Assembly: GCA_964019695.1 (NCBI GenBank)
Contig: OZ026524.1
Span: forward strand, 25,212,164 to 25,276,163
Source: Loripinus fragilis
Taxonomy: Eukaryota; Mollusca; Bivalvia; Lucinida; Lucinidae
Length of the DNA stretch: 64,000 nucleotides
Direction: 5' to 3'
Shown here: one piece after another, positions 33,690-43,927 of the stretch
Layout: every line of letters begins with the position of its first letter
How positions within the stretch are numbered: the first letter of the stretch is position 1
Made by a program: the position numbers and the translations under genes
Notes under the pieces: generated by a model
Told to the model about the DNA's origin: nothing
The model's database searches: none
Seen by the model: only the letters and a program-made list of their open reading frames with translations

Positions 33690-33870
33690 TTTGTCGTCTG
33701 CTGATATTTTTTTCAAAATCAGTTTGTTTCTTGTTATTGCTTTTTCTAAAATGATCTTTCGGGAATATTAGTAGAGTGCCAAGCAGTTTGGATCTAGATC
33801 ATGCCCGACGTTTTGTCGGGCCTGATCTGGGTCCAAATTGTTTGCAAAGGTAATCAGCAGACGACACTAG
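33690..33870 (+). repeat. Family D palindromic MITE, best copy
   Basis: The outer ends GTCGTCTGCTGA and TCAGCAGACGAC are inverted. The core GATCATGCCCGAC-GTTTT-GTCGGGCCTGATC folds as a hairpin, flanked by GCAGTTTGGATCTA and GGGTCCAAATTGTTTGC. This copy shows the whole structure: outer TIRs plus an inner foldback. Confidence 0.7.
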
Positions 33871-33879
33871 TAAGTAAAG

Positions 33880-34786
33880 AGTTTATGACGAAAATTCAAG
33901 TTTAGAGAGTTGAAGAGAAATGGCGAATTAGGGATATAAATTAAACTTAAAGACCATCAAACATTTGCCTGATAAAGCTATTTCGCTGATAAACTTTGTC
34001 AACAGCCAAAGGCAAGTTCAGGTTAAAATGTTGGGCATTATCTGGATCCATACTGTTTGATAACCTACTTGTATTCCTGAAAGACACATGTTTAGGAAAC
34101 AATGATCTCGAAAGAAAATTCAGCCATTATTTAAGGTTCAGACAATACTGTTACTTGAATCGTTTTTTTAACACAGGCCATTTCAATGCATCGCCTTTAG
34201 ATGTACAGTGAAGTTTATGAGTCAGTATAAGCAGTGAAGCATAGCTTAATGCACGAAGATTGGGCCAGTTAAGCAATTTTAGCGTAAAGTTGCGATTGTT
34301 TTTTATCAGTTTAAACACGTGTTTGGGTGCTCAAAAGAACCATATCATCGAGACGGTTGTTTTGAGTACACACAGCATATTTTTGGTTGCGAAATAGGAA
34401 AAATAATTCTCTGTTACGCATTCTTATCTGTGGGACTGACGAATTACCTCCACTGACCTGTATAAGCCATGTTTTATTTATATCGCTAGGTTCACTTGGG
34501 GACTAATTCAAAGAAGAGCAGCAAAAGCACACCAAAATTCCATCTAATCCCAGCGTATACAAAAACTCATATTTATGTGGAAAAAACAAATTCAATTACG
34601 CGGTATATATCTAAATTCATTTCTCTAATTAATTTTTCAATTAAAATCACCATTTAAGAATAATTAGCAAAAAACGGGGGTCACTTAAGTCCTGGAAACA
34701 TATTAGTACTAACTATGTGATTGATACCAAAAATTGACAAATGAACAGTAATTTTTCATTCAATATTGATAGCTTCTTATCGTACG
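33880..34786. other. Non-coding stretch
   Basis: No gene is supported. A family D half-copy (ATCTGGATCCATACTGTTTG) lies near 34039-34058. Confidence 0.35.
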
Positions 34787-34790
34787 TTAA

Positions 34791-34996
34791 CCCTTAAAGC
34801 GCCACCTATAATTTGCAGCAGACGACACTTTCAATTTTTTCCGCCTTTTCCAAAAATAAGAAATAAGGCATGATATTTCATGAGAATCGTCCAGCAGACG
34901 ATTCATATGAAAAATCATGCCTTATTTTTTTTCGAAAATTTGCAAAGATGTCGCAAAATATGTCGACTGCTGCATTCGTGATTGGCGCTTTGAGGA
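34791..34996. mobile_element. piggyBac-like MITE with TTAA duplication
   Basis: The ends CCCTTAAAGCGCCA and TGGCGCTTTGAGGA-type are inverted, and TTAA flanks both sides (34787-34790, 34997-35000). The inside is a foldback: AAATAAGGCATGAT pairs with ATCATGCCTTATTT around ATCGTCCAGCAGACGAT. TTAA targets with C-rich ends are characteristic of piggyBac elements. There is no coding content. A second copy is at 40190-40905. Confidence 0.75.
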
Positions 34997-35209
34997 TTAA
35001 ATATATGATTGCTCGCTTCAGCTCCTCTTGGCTTCCCAGTTATATATACTCAACAAAAAGTTAATAAGATTGTGTTTGATGGGCTGTTACAAAAGATCTA
35101 AAACATTTTGAGACTTTTGAATTGCACAGTGTTATAATGTGTCCATTTATCTTTAGATGGATGCTTTATTTGTGTTTGTAGCACCTTTACAGGCTTTAAA
35201 AATCAATGT

Positions 35210-35720
35210 CAAAGTTGACTGGTCTTCACGTCATTTTTCGCAAAATTTCAATATACGGATTAATCATGGGTTTTCATGCATTGACGTTAGCCTGGTCCCT
35301 CAGGAGATTTAAAACCGAGGGCGACAGATCTGGTGGTTTTTGAGGGACTCTTGATCAGTCAATCGTACATGAATGAGTTGCTGATGTCTGTTGTCCTGCA
35401 TTTTGCTGTGCCAGAACCAGTGCCAGTACTGGTCAGGCCAAGAATGACAATGCAGGAGTACATCTCACAGAATAAGCAAACTTTACCAAATCAATGATGT
35501 GTGCAATGACTGGCCACTGCGTTCATAAGACATGTCTACAGTTAAACATGTGTAGGACATTTTTGGACAGAGGGTTCGATGCATAATACTGACAACAATA
35601 AACCCCCATGCTCTTGATGCGCCATTACAGGAGGACTGGACACCAAATCACCAGAATTATTCAGAGTATGCGAAGCCAGTAGGGTCCTAAGTCGCAGCTG
35701 ATGGGGGACACACTCGCTAC
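35210..35720 (+). pseudogene. Tc1/mariner transposase remnant
   Basis: Pieces in shifting plus frames follow the order of a Tc1-type transposase. LVVFEGLLISQSYMNELL is like the strand before the second catalytic Asp. NDNAGVHLTE is like the QDNARPH segment with that Asp. DWPLRS-stop-DMSTVKHV-stop-DIFGQRVR is like the DWP..SPDxNPIEHxWD segment, and PLQEDW.P matches the helix after it. Two stops fall in the DWP segment and the usual acidic residue before H is Lys, so it is dead. The N-terminal part and TIRs were not found. Confidence 0.6.
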
Positions 35721-35779
35721 TGAAGGCATTCTGATCTTCCAAACGTGACATTTATGGCCATCACGTAATTTTATTGCGA

Positions 35780-37531
35780 ATTTCACTTCAAGTTTGAAAA
35801 CTTACAGCTTATTCAATGTGTTCAGCATCACAAAAGGAAATACTCTTTAGACACTTTTTGCGAAAAATGACTTTGACCCCTAGGTTACTTGACACAGTGC
35901 CACAACAAGGGTATTAATGCTAGCGAACCCAATGGAACATTTGGTTACCAATTGCATGTATCTAAACAAATAAATGAAAATTGAATAATTGTTTCTTTTG
36001 GTGTTCTTTTATTCCTTGGTTTTCTGAGATTTCCTTAACTTTTTTTGTTGAGTATATATTTACTTTGACGCTCGCGTATTTATCCTGCGAATTTGCGTTT
36101 CGTGCGCATTTTCAATGCGTTGTACACACGTACGATTTAAAGTGCGTTGAAAATGCAAATCAACTCGTATCAACGCAAGGCAAGATTTGTGAATATTCAT
36201 ATGTGCTGGGAAGCGTTAGTGCGTTAACCAATCAAAATTGCCAATTTAGAAAAAATCGATATTGAAGTGTGTTGACCTTTATAGGTTAAGATAAACCAAA
36301 AGCATTGAAGCGTGACTCTATTTACAATATTGATATGGTGATCTAGAAAGAAGGGTTTCAGGCGTTTGTTTACACATATGTTCCAGCCGGACTGGCTAAT
36401 TATACGTATTCTGTATTAATCATTGAGATAGAAAGACCCAAAGGTCATTGGTCAGAGGTCGTGGTACATCTGTAAATCTAATCTATAATAACAACAGTGT
36501 TTACTGGCGTGTCGACTGTTTCGTGCTTTCAGTAAGTTTCTGATACTAGTTAATATAATATAAGTTACCACAAATATTCTCCATCAGGACTACAGCCTTG
36601 GCAGTACGACGGTTGGCACAATAGTTACTTCATCCAGTGTGAATGAAGAGGGGTTCGGATCTCACTTTTTAACTTTTTTATTTCTTATCTTTTTTCTTCT
36701 TATTTTTGTTTCTCACTATTTCTTTGGACCGTTTATTAAAATGTTCTATCTTTCTGTTTCCATTTCGAACAACGAATAAAGGAATAAACTTGCAAAAATT
36801 ATGTTGCATATCTTTGAAGACAAAATAAGCATGCTTCATGCTTTGATCATGTTTTATTTAATTCTTACATGTACTTGTATAACATGGGTGGATCTAGAGG
36901 GGAGATGTAGCTGGTCCAGTCCCCCCATCGATTTTCCTAAATATTTCGCTTTTGCATGGTAATGTGTATGAAACCACCCCTGGCCTGAAGCTGCATCACC
37001 CCCACCCACCCAAGAAACTTTTCTGGATCCGTAAATCAATAACCTTTGTATTACGTACAGGAAAACATCCATACATGTTACATGTTTAACGTTCAGCAAT
37101 ATAAAATATTATATATCAAACAAGGCTTATACAGCAAACATATTACGATACCTATATAAGGCAAAAAATAAGAAAAACGAAAATGGGATTCGAACCACCA
37201 CCCTGCGAGTTGTTTACTTACCAAAAGAAAGCAGTACAGGTTCTTATCCATGCAGAACTGCGTTGTTACGCAGTGATAAACGTTGATAAATCAGCTGTAT
37301 CGATTGGTAGACAGGTAAATGCTTATTGCTGCAGTTCAACGCATTATCCGTAACGAGGGGCGATAGGCTATTTGAAATTCGCGTTGAAAATACAAGGAGC
37401 GTATTACCTACGTTTTCACTGTGTTTTCAACGTGAATTTGAAAAGGACAAATAGGCAGGCGGTAGGGTGTTATACCACACGTAAATTCCCCATAAAAAAC
37501 TTCCATAGACGAACGGATGATATATATATGT
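35780..37531. other. Non-coding stretch
   Basis: No exon is supported. B-box-like words occur near 36655 (GGGGTTCGGATCTC, plus) and 37187 (GGTTCGAATCCCAT, minus) and may be SINE heads. Confidence 0.35.
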
Positions 37532-37545
37532 ATATTCTTTATTTG

Positions 37546-37730
37546 TTTGTTTTGATTCTTTACGTCCCGTCAACAATCTTTCAGTTAAACAGGGACGGGT
37601 CTTCCTGGGTTGAACCAGTACTAAGCTATGATAAATGTGTCTTGCTCAAGGACCACAACGCAGTGACACCGGTGAGGCTCGAACCCACGGCCCTTCGGTC
37701 TTGAGTCAAGCACTCTACCACTGAGCTCCC
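37546..37730 (-). mobile_element. tRNA-derived SINE with perfect 14-bp target duplication
   Basis: On the minus strand GGGAGCTCAGTGGTAGAGTG starts the A-box and GGGTTCGAGCCTC is the B-box. The body TCCTTGAGCAAGACACATTT and the end ACAAACAAA match the SINE at 10081-10286. ATATTCTTTATTTG flanks both sides exactly (37532-37545, 37731-37744). This is the youngest-looking copy in the window. Confidence 0.9.
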
Positions 37731-37744
37731 ATATTCTTTATTTG

Positions 37745-37992
<248 letters not shown>

Positions 37993-37993
37993 G

Positions 37994-38170
37994 ATTCATG
38001 CACCAAACGAGATATCTTTCCTGTGGCATTGGATCCAGTATATATATATAGTGAGAAATAGGCTCATGCACCAAACGAGATATCTTTCCTGTGGCACTGG
38101 ATCCAGTAAAGGATGCTAAATTGATTTGAGAAATAAATATAAACGGATATAAATAAAAAACAGTGCTAAA
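37994..38170 (+). repeat. Short tandem duplication beside the Penelope-like remnant
   Basis: CATGCACCAAACGAGATATC and the following TTTCCTGTGGCA[T/C]TGGATC occur twice (about 37997 and 38064). The second copy continues into AAAGGATGCTAAATTGATTT (38106-38170), which recurs at 38820-38885. Confidence 0.75.
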
Positions 38171-38508
38171 ATTTTTTGAAACTAAAGGCTTTCACCTTCA
38201 TCAGAGTTTCAAGACACATTAGATTAGATGGATCGTTAACAAAATAAAACTATATACATGAATTATGTGATTATTTACGCCCCAAAAAGGGCCCAGTTCT
38301 TATGCATGGATTTTCACAAATATGACTGCACAATATTTCTGAATTAAACACAGCGCACAAAATTTTCATTCTGGCAACACAGTGTGCAAAATCGGCATTC
38401 TCGCAAGAAATGTCTTGTAGAACAGAAGTCTTAAACATGTCTAGACTCCTGAAAAATTGTCTACAACAACACAGCACACCAGGTGTTCTACCATATGAAC
38501 AGATAGAG

Positions 38509-38815
38509 TCAGTCACCCTTGTTGATGCCAAATGGACACGGAGTGTTCAGACGCTGAATCCAGTAGCTCTCACGGAGTTTCCTGGTAGAATCTGACTACT
38601 CCTTGTTGTGTTTAAGGCAGCAGACAGAGGTATGACTCAAGAAGTCATGATCTGCAGAGTAAAAATGTCCTGCTGTTGGTGATCTTTCAAACCTACGGTG
38701 TCTCCAGTCATCACGATGGCCATTCATACGTTTGTTCACTGGACCTTTGGTTTCTCCTACGTACTGTTTGTTGCAACTGCTGCAAGAGATCAGATACACA
38801 ACATTCTCTGGATCC
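38509..38815 (-). pseudogene. Penelope-like element, GIY-YIG endonuclease tail
   Basis: On the minus strand the frame reads [20 protein letters not shown], then [30 protein letters not shown] and, after one internal stop (TAG), SYWIQRLNTPCPFGINKGD and a terminal stop. The VYLISC..C..QYVGET pattern with a downstream NxHR is the GIY-YIG-type endonuclease domain at the C-terminus of Penelope-like retroelements. The in-frame TAG makes it a dead copy. The reverse transcriptase half is absent. It is framed by direct repeats at 38094-38170 and 38812-38886. Confidence 0.8.
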
Positions 38816-38889
38816 AGTAAAGGATGCTAAATTGATTTGAGAAATAAATATAAACGGATATAAATAAAAAAAAAACAGTGCTAAAAAAT

Positions 38890-38988
38890 TGAATGGCCAT
38901 CGTGATGACTGGAGACACCGAAGGTTTGAAAGATCACCAACAGCAGGACATTTTCACTCTGCAGATCATGACTTCTTGAGTCATGCCT
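38890..38988 (+). pseudogene. Penelope-like endonuclease fragment, opposite orientation
   Basis: The plus strand reads [20 protein letters not shown] then [12 protein letters not shown], the same segment as in the minus-strand copy at 38509-38815, differing at a few bases. It is cut on the right by the foldback element starting near 38990. Inverted partial copies are known for Penelope-like elements. Confidence 0.75.
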
Positions 38989-38989
38989 C

Positions 38990-39533
38990 TAGAACCAAAA
39001 ACGGAAAGTTGCTTTTCACCAATTTAATACTATTGGTTAATTAGAAAGAATGTTCCAAGTGTAAACTTCTGGCATTTATTTAAATTTAATGGTTGCTATG
39101 GTAACAAAACTGGCCGCCATAATAGGCCTAAAATAGAGAAATTGTCAGTTTTGGCTAAATTCAAGGCTTTTTCGGACCGATTTTTTAAGAATAAGATATT
39201 AGCAAAAGCGGATACCAAAAAAAAACCCTTTAAATATACATTGTGTGCCATGATAATTCTCACCCTCTGTTAAAATATCTTTTTGGTATTTGCTTGTGCT
39301 CTATGTTAATTTCTCTGTCAAATGTCTTAAATTTGCACCAAAATGGTCACTTTCTTATTTTCAGCCAATTTTGCAGCCATTTTCGTAACCATAGCCACGG
39401 TAAATATAGAATCAATCCCAGACTTTTACACTTGTGCTATTGTTCTAATAAACTAATAAGAAGAAACTCGTGAAAAGCAATTTTCTTTTTTTTGCCTCAT
39501 AGGGGGGCCAAAATAGCCTCTTAATGCACGCAC
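38990..39533. mobile_element. Family E foldback element, copy 1
   Basis: Two inverted arms of about 250-300 bp: the left has GGAAAGTTGCTTTTCACCAA, AAACTGGCCGCCATAATAGG and AAAATAGAGAAATTG; the right has the inverse set ending CCTCATAGGGGGGCCAAAAT. It matches 40280-40865 along its length. The left terminus is missing or fused to the Penelope fragment. Confidence 0.7.
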
Positions 39534-39549
39534 ATTGTATCCCTTTCAC

Positions 39550-39630
39550 ATTGGCCAAAATGACGTATTGGTACCAATTCTTCACATGGTGTGGTTCTAC
39601 GAAGTGTTAAATTTGCTATTCAACAGTGCT
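39550..39630 (+). repeat. Single copy of the 33-kb minisatellite unit with flanks
   Basis: GACGTATTGGTACCAATTCT, TCACATGGTGTGG and TTCAACAG match 33190-33260 in order. Confidence 0.55.
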
Positions 39631-39667
39631 TTCAGATTAACGCATTTAAGCCTAGCGTCCTTTTTAT

Positions 39668-39742
39668 GGGACATAGGCAAAAAGTGCAGATCCAGACCAG
39701 ACGCTGTAGAATGCGGCGTCTAATCAGGTTCTCCACTGCTTG
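39668..39742. repeat. Family F hairpin element
   Basis: GCAAAAAGTGCAGATCCAGA with GACGCTG folds onto GCGGCGTC and the AGGTTCTCCACTGCTTGTTTGC side. Confidence 0.6.
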
Positions 39743-40015
39743 TTTGCAAAATGTTCTATTAAAATTTGAATAAAAATGATAAATACCACCCAACATCCCT
39801 TAAACAGATATGGACTGTTCCAATTGATAATGGTGGGAAATTCCATTCGGCTTAAATTAATTAGGTTAATTCTCAGGTTCACTGATCGCTGGTTCTCAAG
39901 GATCTTTTGTCGCTAAGTAGAGTCGTCGAAGAAGGATGCAGCCTGAAAAACATATAATGAGGAATTTGTTCGTATCCCATTATATACTAATGACTCCTAA
40001 ATGCATTATCTCGCA

Positions 40016-40082
40016 AACAGTGAAGATCCAGATGAAATGCTGCATAATGCAGTATTACAACAGGTTCTTCACTGTTTGTCGA
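40016..40082. repeat. Family F hairpin element, diverged
   Basis: AAACAGTGAAGATCCAGATG folds onto ACAGGTTCTTCACTGTTTGT with a GCATAATGC centre. Confidence 0.6.
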
Positions 40083-40189
40083 GACAAAAACGATCTTCAG
40101 AGAAAGAAATACAATTTTTTGGGGAAATTATAATCTGTGATCCCTCAACTAATACAATGGACCGTATCAAGAAAAAATAATCGATTAGC

Positions 40190-40905
40190 CCTGAAAGCGC
40201 CACCTGTAATTTGCAGCAGGCGGCACTTTCAAATTTTGCTGCTTTTTCAAAAGTAGCAAATAAGGCATGATCTTGAAGGGGTACGTGCATTTAGGGGCTA
40301 TTTTGGCCCCCTCTAGAGCCAAAAACTGAAAGTTGCTTTTAACCAATTTCAACTGATTGTTTTATCAGTCTAATAGCCCAAGTGTAAAATTCTGGCACTT
40401 ATTTTACTTTTACCGGTTGCTATTGTAACCAAAATGGCCGACAAAATAGGCTTAAAATAGAGAAATTGCCATTTTAGGCCAAATTTGAGGCTTTTAGTGA
40501 CCGATTTTTTAAGAATTAGATATGTGCACAAGCAAATACCCAAAAAAAACCTTTTAATATATTGTGTGCCGTGATAATTCTCAACATCTGTTAAAATATT
40601 ATTTGGTATTTGCTTGTGCTCTATATTAATTCCTCTGTTACACGTCTCATTTTTGCTTCAAAATGGTCATTTTCCTATTTTCAGCCTATTTTGGCGGCCA
40701 TTTTTGTTACCATAGCAACCGTAAAAGTCAAATCAATACCAGACTTTACACTTTGGCTATTGTTCTAATAAACTAATAAGAAGAAACTTGTGAAGAGCAA
40801 CTTTTATTTTTTACCTCATAGGGGGGGGGGGGGGGGGGGCAAAATAGCCTCTAAATGCACGTACCTCTTTGTCGTCTTCTGCAGTTGTGATTGGCGTTTT
40901 AAGGG
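40190..40905. mobile_element. piggyBac-like MITE, copy 2, split by a nested element
   Basis: The left end CCCTGAAAGCGCCACCTGTA and the right end GATTGGCGTTTTAAGGG are inverted and match the MITE at 34791-34996. TTAG flanks both sides (40186-40189, 40906-40909). A family E foldback occupies 40280-40865. Confidence 0.7.
40280..40865. mobile_element. Family E foldback element, copy 2 (complete)
   Basis: The ends GGTACGTGCATTTAGGGGCT and AGCCTCTAAATGCACGTACC are inverted. Nearly the whole 586 bp is two arms of about 290 bp: AACCAAAATGGCCGACAAAA on the left faces TTTTGGCGGCCATTTTTGTT on the right, and GCACAAGCAAATACC faces GGTATTTGCTTGTGC. A run of 19 G lies at 40821-40839. There is no coding frame. 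Confidence 0.8.
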
Positions 40906-40917
40906 TTAGTGCATAAA

Positions 40918-41150
40918 GTAAGGAAGAAGGAATGTGAGCACAAGACAAGACAGTATGGCAAAGACAAACACGAAGCACAAAAACGGTCCACAAAAGAAGC
41001 ACCACCTTGGAACGACCAGGAAGAAAATTACTGGATGGCTTAAAACGTTTCACGGAACCAACCTCTCCCTTAATTCAGATGCGGATTAAGACACGTGTAG
41101 ATGTTTGGTTCACATGAAAGATCCACATGAAAGATCCCTAACTTATCCAT
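40918..41150 (-). repeat. Family A fragment
   Basis: It contains GACAAGACAGTATGGCAAAG, GGTCCACAAAAGAAGCACC, AAAATTACTGGATGGCTTAA and GAAAGATCCCTAACTTATCC, in the order of a minus-strand family A copy. It has internal deletions and a short duplication (CACATGAAAGATC). Confidence 0.65.
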
Positions 41151-41187
41151 GGATAATCTCCTTGTACATATCATCATTGCTTTTCAG

Positions 41188-41300
41188 TTTAAATGATTAA
41201 ACACTTAGTAATAAGCAATACAGAAACACACCGGGTAGGCGGCAACATCGAATGCTGAACACAATCGAGGAACTGCGATCAATATGTACAGCCGTTATAG
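41188..41300 (+). CDS. Candidate first coding exon (start codon to donor)
   Basis: An acceptor-like TTGCTTTTCAG (41187) and an AG|GTATGT donor (41301) bound 113 nt. All frames are closed near the 5' side. From an ATG at 41252 the frame is open to the donor (MLNTIEELRSICTAV). This could be a 5'-untranslated exon with a translation start, or chance. The protein is not recognised, and no partner exon was found downstream on this strand. Confidence 0.2.
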
Positions 41301-41309
41301 GTATGTCGG

Positions 41310-43400
41310 TTTATCTGGATTTTTTTTTATATTTTATAGCCGTATTTCATGAAAATTGGTTTCGCCTATCTATTCTCAAATGAATTGTGGTTTGTTTTAT
41401 GCAGATGTTGTTTCTGATTACCAATTATAAATGTCGTGATATTAACTGATTATTTTCACAATTTTTACGAGGAAAAAATCAGTTCAGTGATGCTTATTCT
41501 CTTTTTGTAAAGGGATCATAAACAGCAACTGGCTGGTCGGTGAAACATTCGAATGTCTTTCCTGAAAACCAGCCAAATTTGACCACGCCATGTGTAATTT
41601 CAATTGAGCAACGTACGATTTAAAAAACGGAGAGGTAAATCAAAATGGCAATCGATAACACTTTTTTTAAAAATTCTAATGCAATCATTGAACGCTACTC
41701 ATAGCAATCGATAAACAAAACATTAAAAAAGCCAAAATGTCCTAAAATAAGCTTTTTATAATGCATTAATTTTGATCCAAAGGCAGTAATTTGAGTCCCT
41801 GACCCAGTGGCCCCATTCAATGTATCGACATGCGCATACTTTATATGATTTTAACTTGAATGGGGTGTGCAACAGCAAACAAATTGACCCTGGGGTCAAA
41901 AATTATTTGATTTCAATAACAAGGACTATTTCAAAGATTTTTATACCAAATTTTGTGAAAGTGCTCTTACAAATAAAAGATATAAAACATATTAATAGGG
42001 ATTTTTGTTCTGACGCCTGGGTCATCCCGCTGGGGTGGAATTTGGATGCGCAGGGGCTCATTTTTGGGGATGGATGCTTGCATCCAGCCTCAAGTTTAAC
42101 ACTTACAGTTTTTCAGTCACGTCAATTTTTCACCCTTGCCAGGCCATACATTATATGCTACACTCCTTGCAAATTTTCAATTATATAAGTTGCATGAATT
42201 CAATTTGAACAATTTAATAAGTTGCATGATAAAATGTCGTATATATCCTGATTAGTTTCATCTTGGGAAACCAACTGACCCGTATCTACAATGTTTTTCA
42301 GAACTAGGTATATCCGGTCTCCGCAGGATAAAGGTTTAATAGGATTTGAACTTCTTTCTGGAAAATATTACGCGTAAAAAGTAGTTCTTATTTAAATGTT
42401 TTTTATTGTTTGTTATGTTTTGCAGTTTAGAAACTTCAGTATGGGTATCAAAGCAATAATTAATTGCCAATTGCTAATTCAAATGCAAATATATTTAAAA
42501 TTATTACCTTGCGCAGTAATATTACACTGATAGGCATACTGTAAAAGACATAGTGGACTCGCCATTGTAGACTGCTAAAAGTGACAACAAACAAACAAGT
42601 GGGCGTGCCTTTTACGTGGCTTTGTATGTTAATAATATAACATTCATATTAATCAGGATTTATCTCAACTGACCCCAGAAAGTCGCTTGGATATTGGGGA
42701 TTAATAATCTTACTTGCGGGAGTTCATTTGAAGTTTTACTTTATGCATATCCCGTCAAAACGATCACGTGATATACACATTTTTGCGAAGGGACGCTATA
42801 TGTTAGACTGGTCTTCCTTTAATAGCATTGCGTCTATTAATAGCATACACACTGACGCAGTATTGGAATCTTGAGTCCATCCGCGGTATTAAATAAATTT
42901 TCCTTTTTAAAGGAGGGCTTGCCTAGTTAAAAACCAGCATGTGCACCTTGTATGTTGGAAACACCTCCAAATTTGGTTATTATTTACACTGCACTAAAAC
43001 AACGTCAAAGACGAATATCAACAATAGTTATTGAGTCGGTCAGTAAGATACTCTTCTGGCGAAAGAAAAACACAAACAGTTATCTAAAGCAGAACCTAGT
43101 GCCATACACCTAAGGACTTTAAAAACGCAAAAAAAAAAAACAAATTAATAAAATTAACTTATTTTTAATGTATCAATTTTTTGAATTTTGGCAACAATAA
43201 ACATAATCATGTCAGCAACACATGTATTTAATTTCATGCCAAATTAAAAAAAATAATGTTAAACCAACAGTCAATTGAAAAGCAATACTCTTAGATTCTA
43301 AAGTTGCAATCTGAAATGTGTCTAGAAATCAGACGTGATTTAAAGTAATTGTATTAAAATATTTTTATTAAAAACCTAGATACAAATTACCCTCAAAGCC
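41310..43400. other. Non-coding stretch
   Basis: About 2.1 kb with no recognised gene or repeat. The 122-codon open frame at 41820-42188 has no splice or composition support. Confidence 0.3.
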
Positions 43401-43417
43401 CCATTGCTTGTCTGGAA

Positions 43418-43608
43418 CTAACGATAGCCAGCCAGAACGGATATCGTCGATGCAAATATCGTTAATACACTCGACATACTTGCCATCTTAACGTCAGGTC
43501 GTGACTTTTGGTTAACCAGACCTGCGTCGATATTTAACTGTCCATGTAGCCTGACAACGATGTTTGAGGCGCTGTATACATTTGTAGTTGATAGCCTCAT
43601 CCAAAGGC
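43418..43608 (-). CDS. Candidate terminal exon, unrecognised protein
   Basis: On the minus strand, TGAAAAGTTCTAG gives an acceptor at 43609-43610. The following frame is open for about 62 codons (LWMRLSTTNVYSASNIVVRL near its start) to a TAG at 43418-43420. An AATAAA lies about 55 bp past the stop (near 43361), which favours a real 3' end. Codon content is balanced and GC is above the local background. The last 22 residues are rather hydrophobic (SVLTIFASTISVLAGY), possibly a membrane or anchor segment. I do not recognise the family. A second frame is also open for about 33 codons, so the reading is uncertain. Confidence 0.35.
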
Positions 43609-43927
43609 CTAGAACTTTTCATATAAACATATTCCTACTTTGTTGCTAGTCTATAGGCTGATGCTAAGTTCTGATAATCATACAACTCTACTGAAGACAA
43701 TTACATTTATAGACTAGCCATGAACATAACCATTTGGAAAAGAAAAAAAAATATTATTATTGTAACAATATAATTACATGTATTAATGACCACTTTTATT
43801 ATCAGACTGGTATTTTTTCTATATAGTTGACTGATGGCAATTATAATGGCCCACTTCGATTTATAGGAGCAGATTTTTTTTTCAATTAGGGGCCTATAGA
43901 AATGTCTGATTTTTTTCTTGCCCATGG

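Noticed and set aside
41820..42188. 122-codon plus-strand frame
   Set aside because: No splice sites of quality, no recognised motif, and composition like the surrounding AT-rich DNA.
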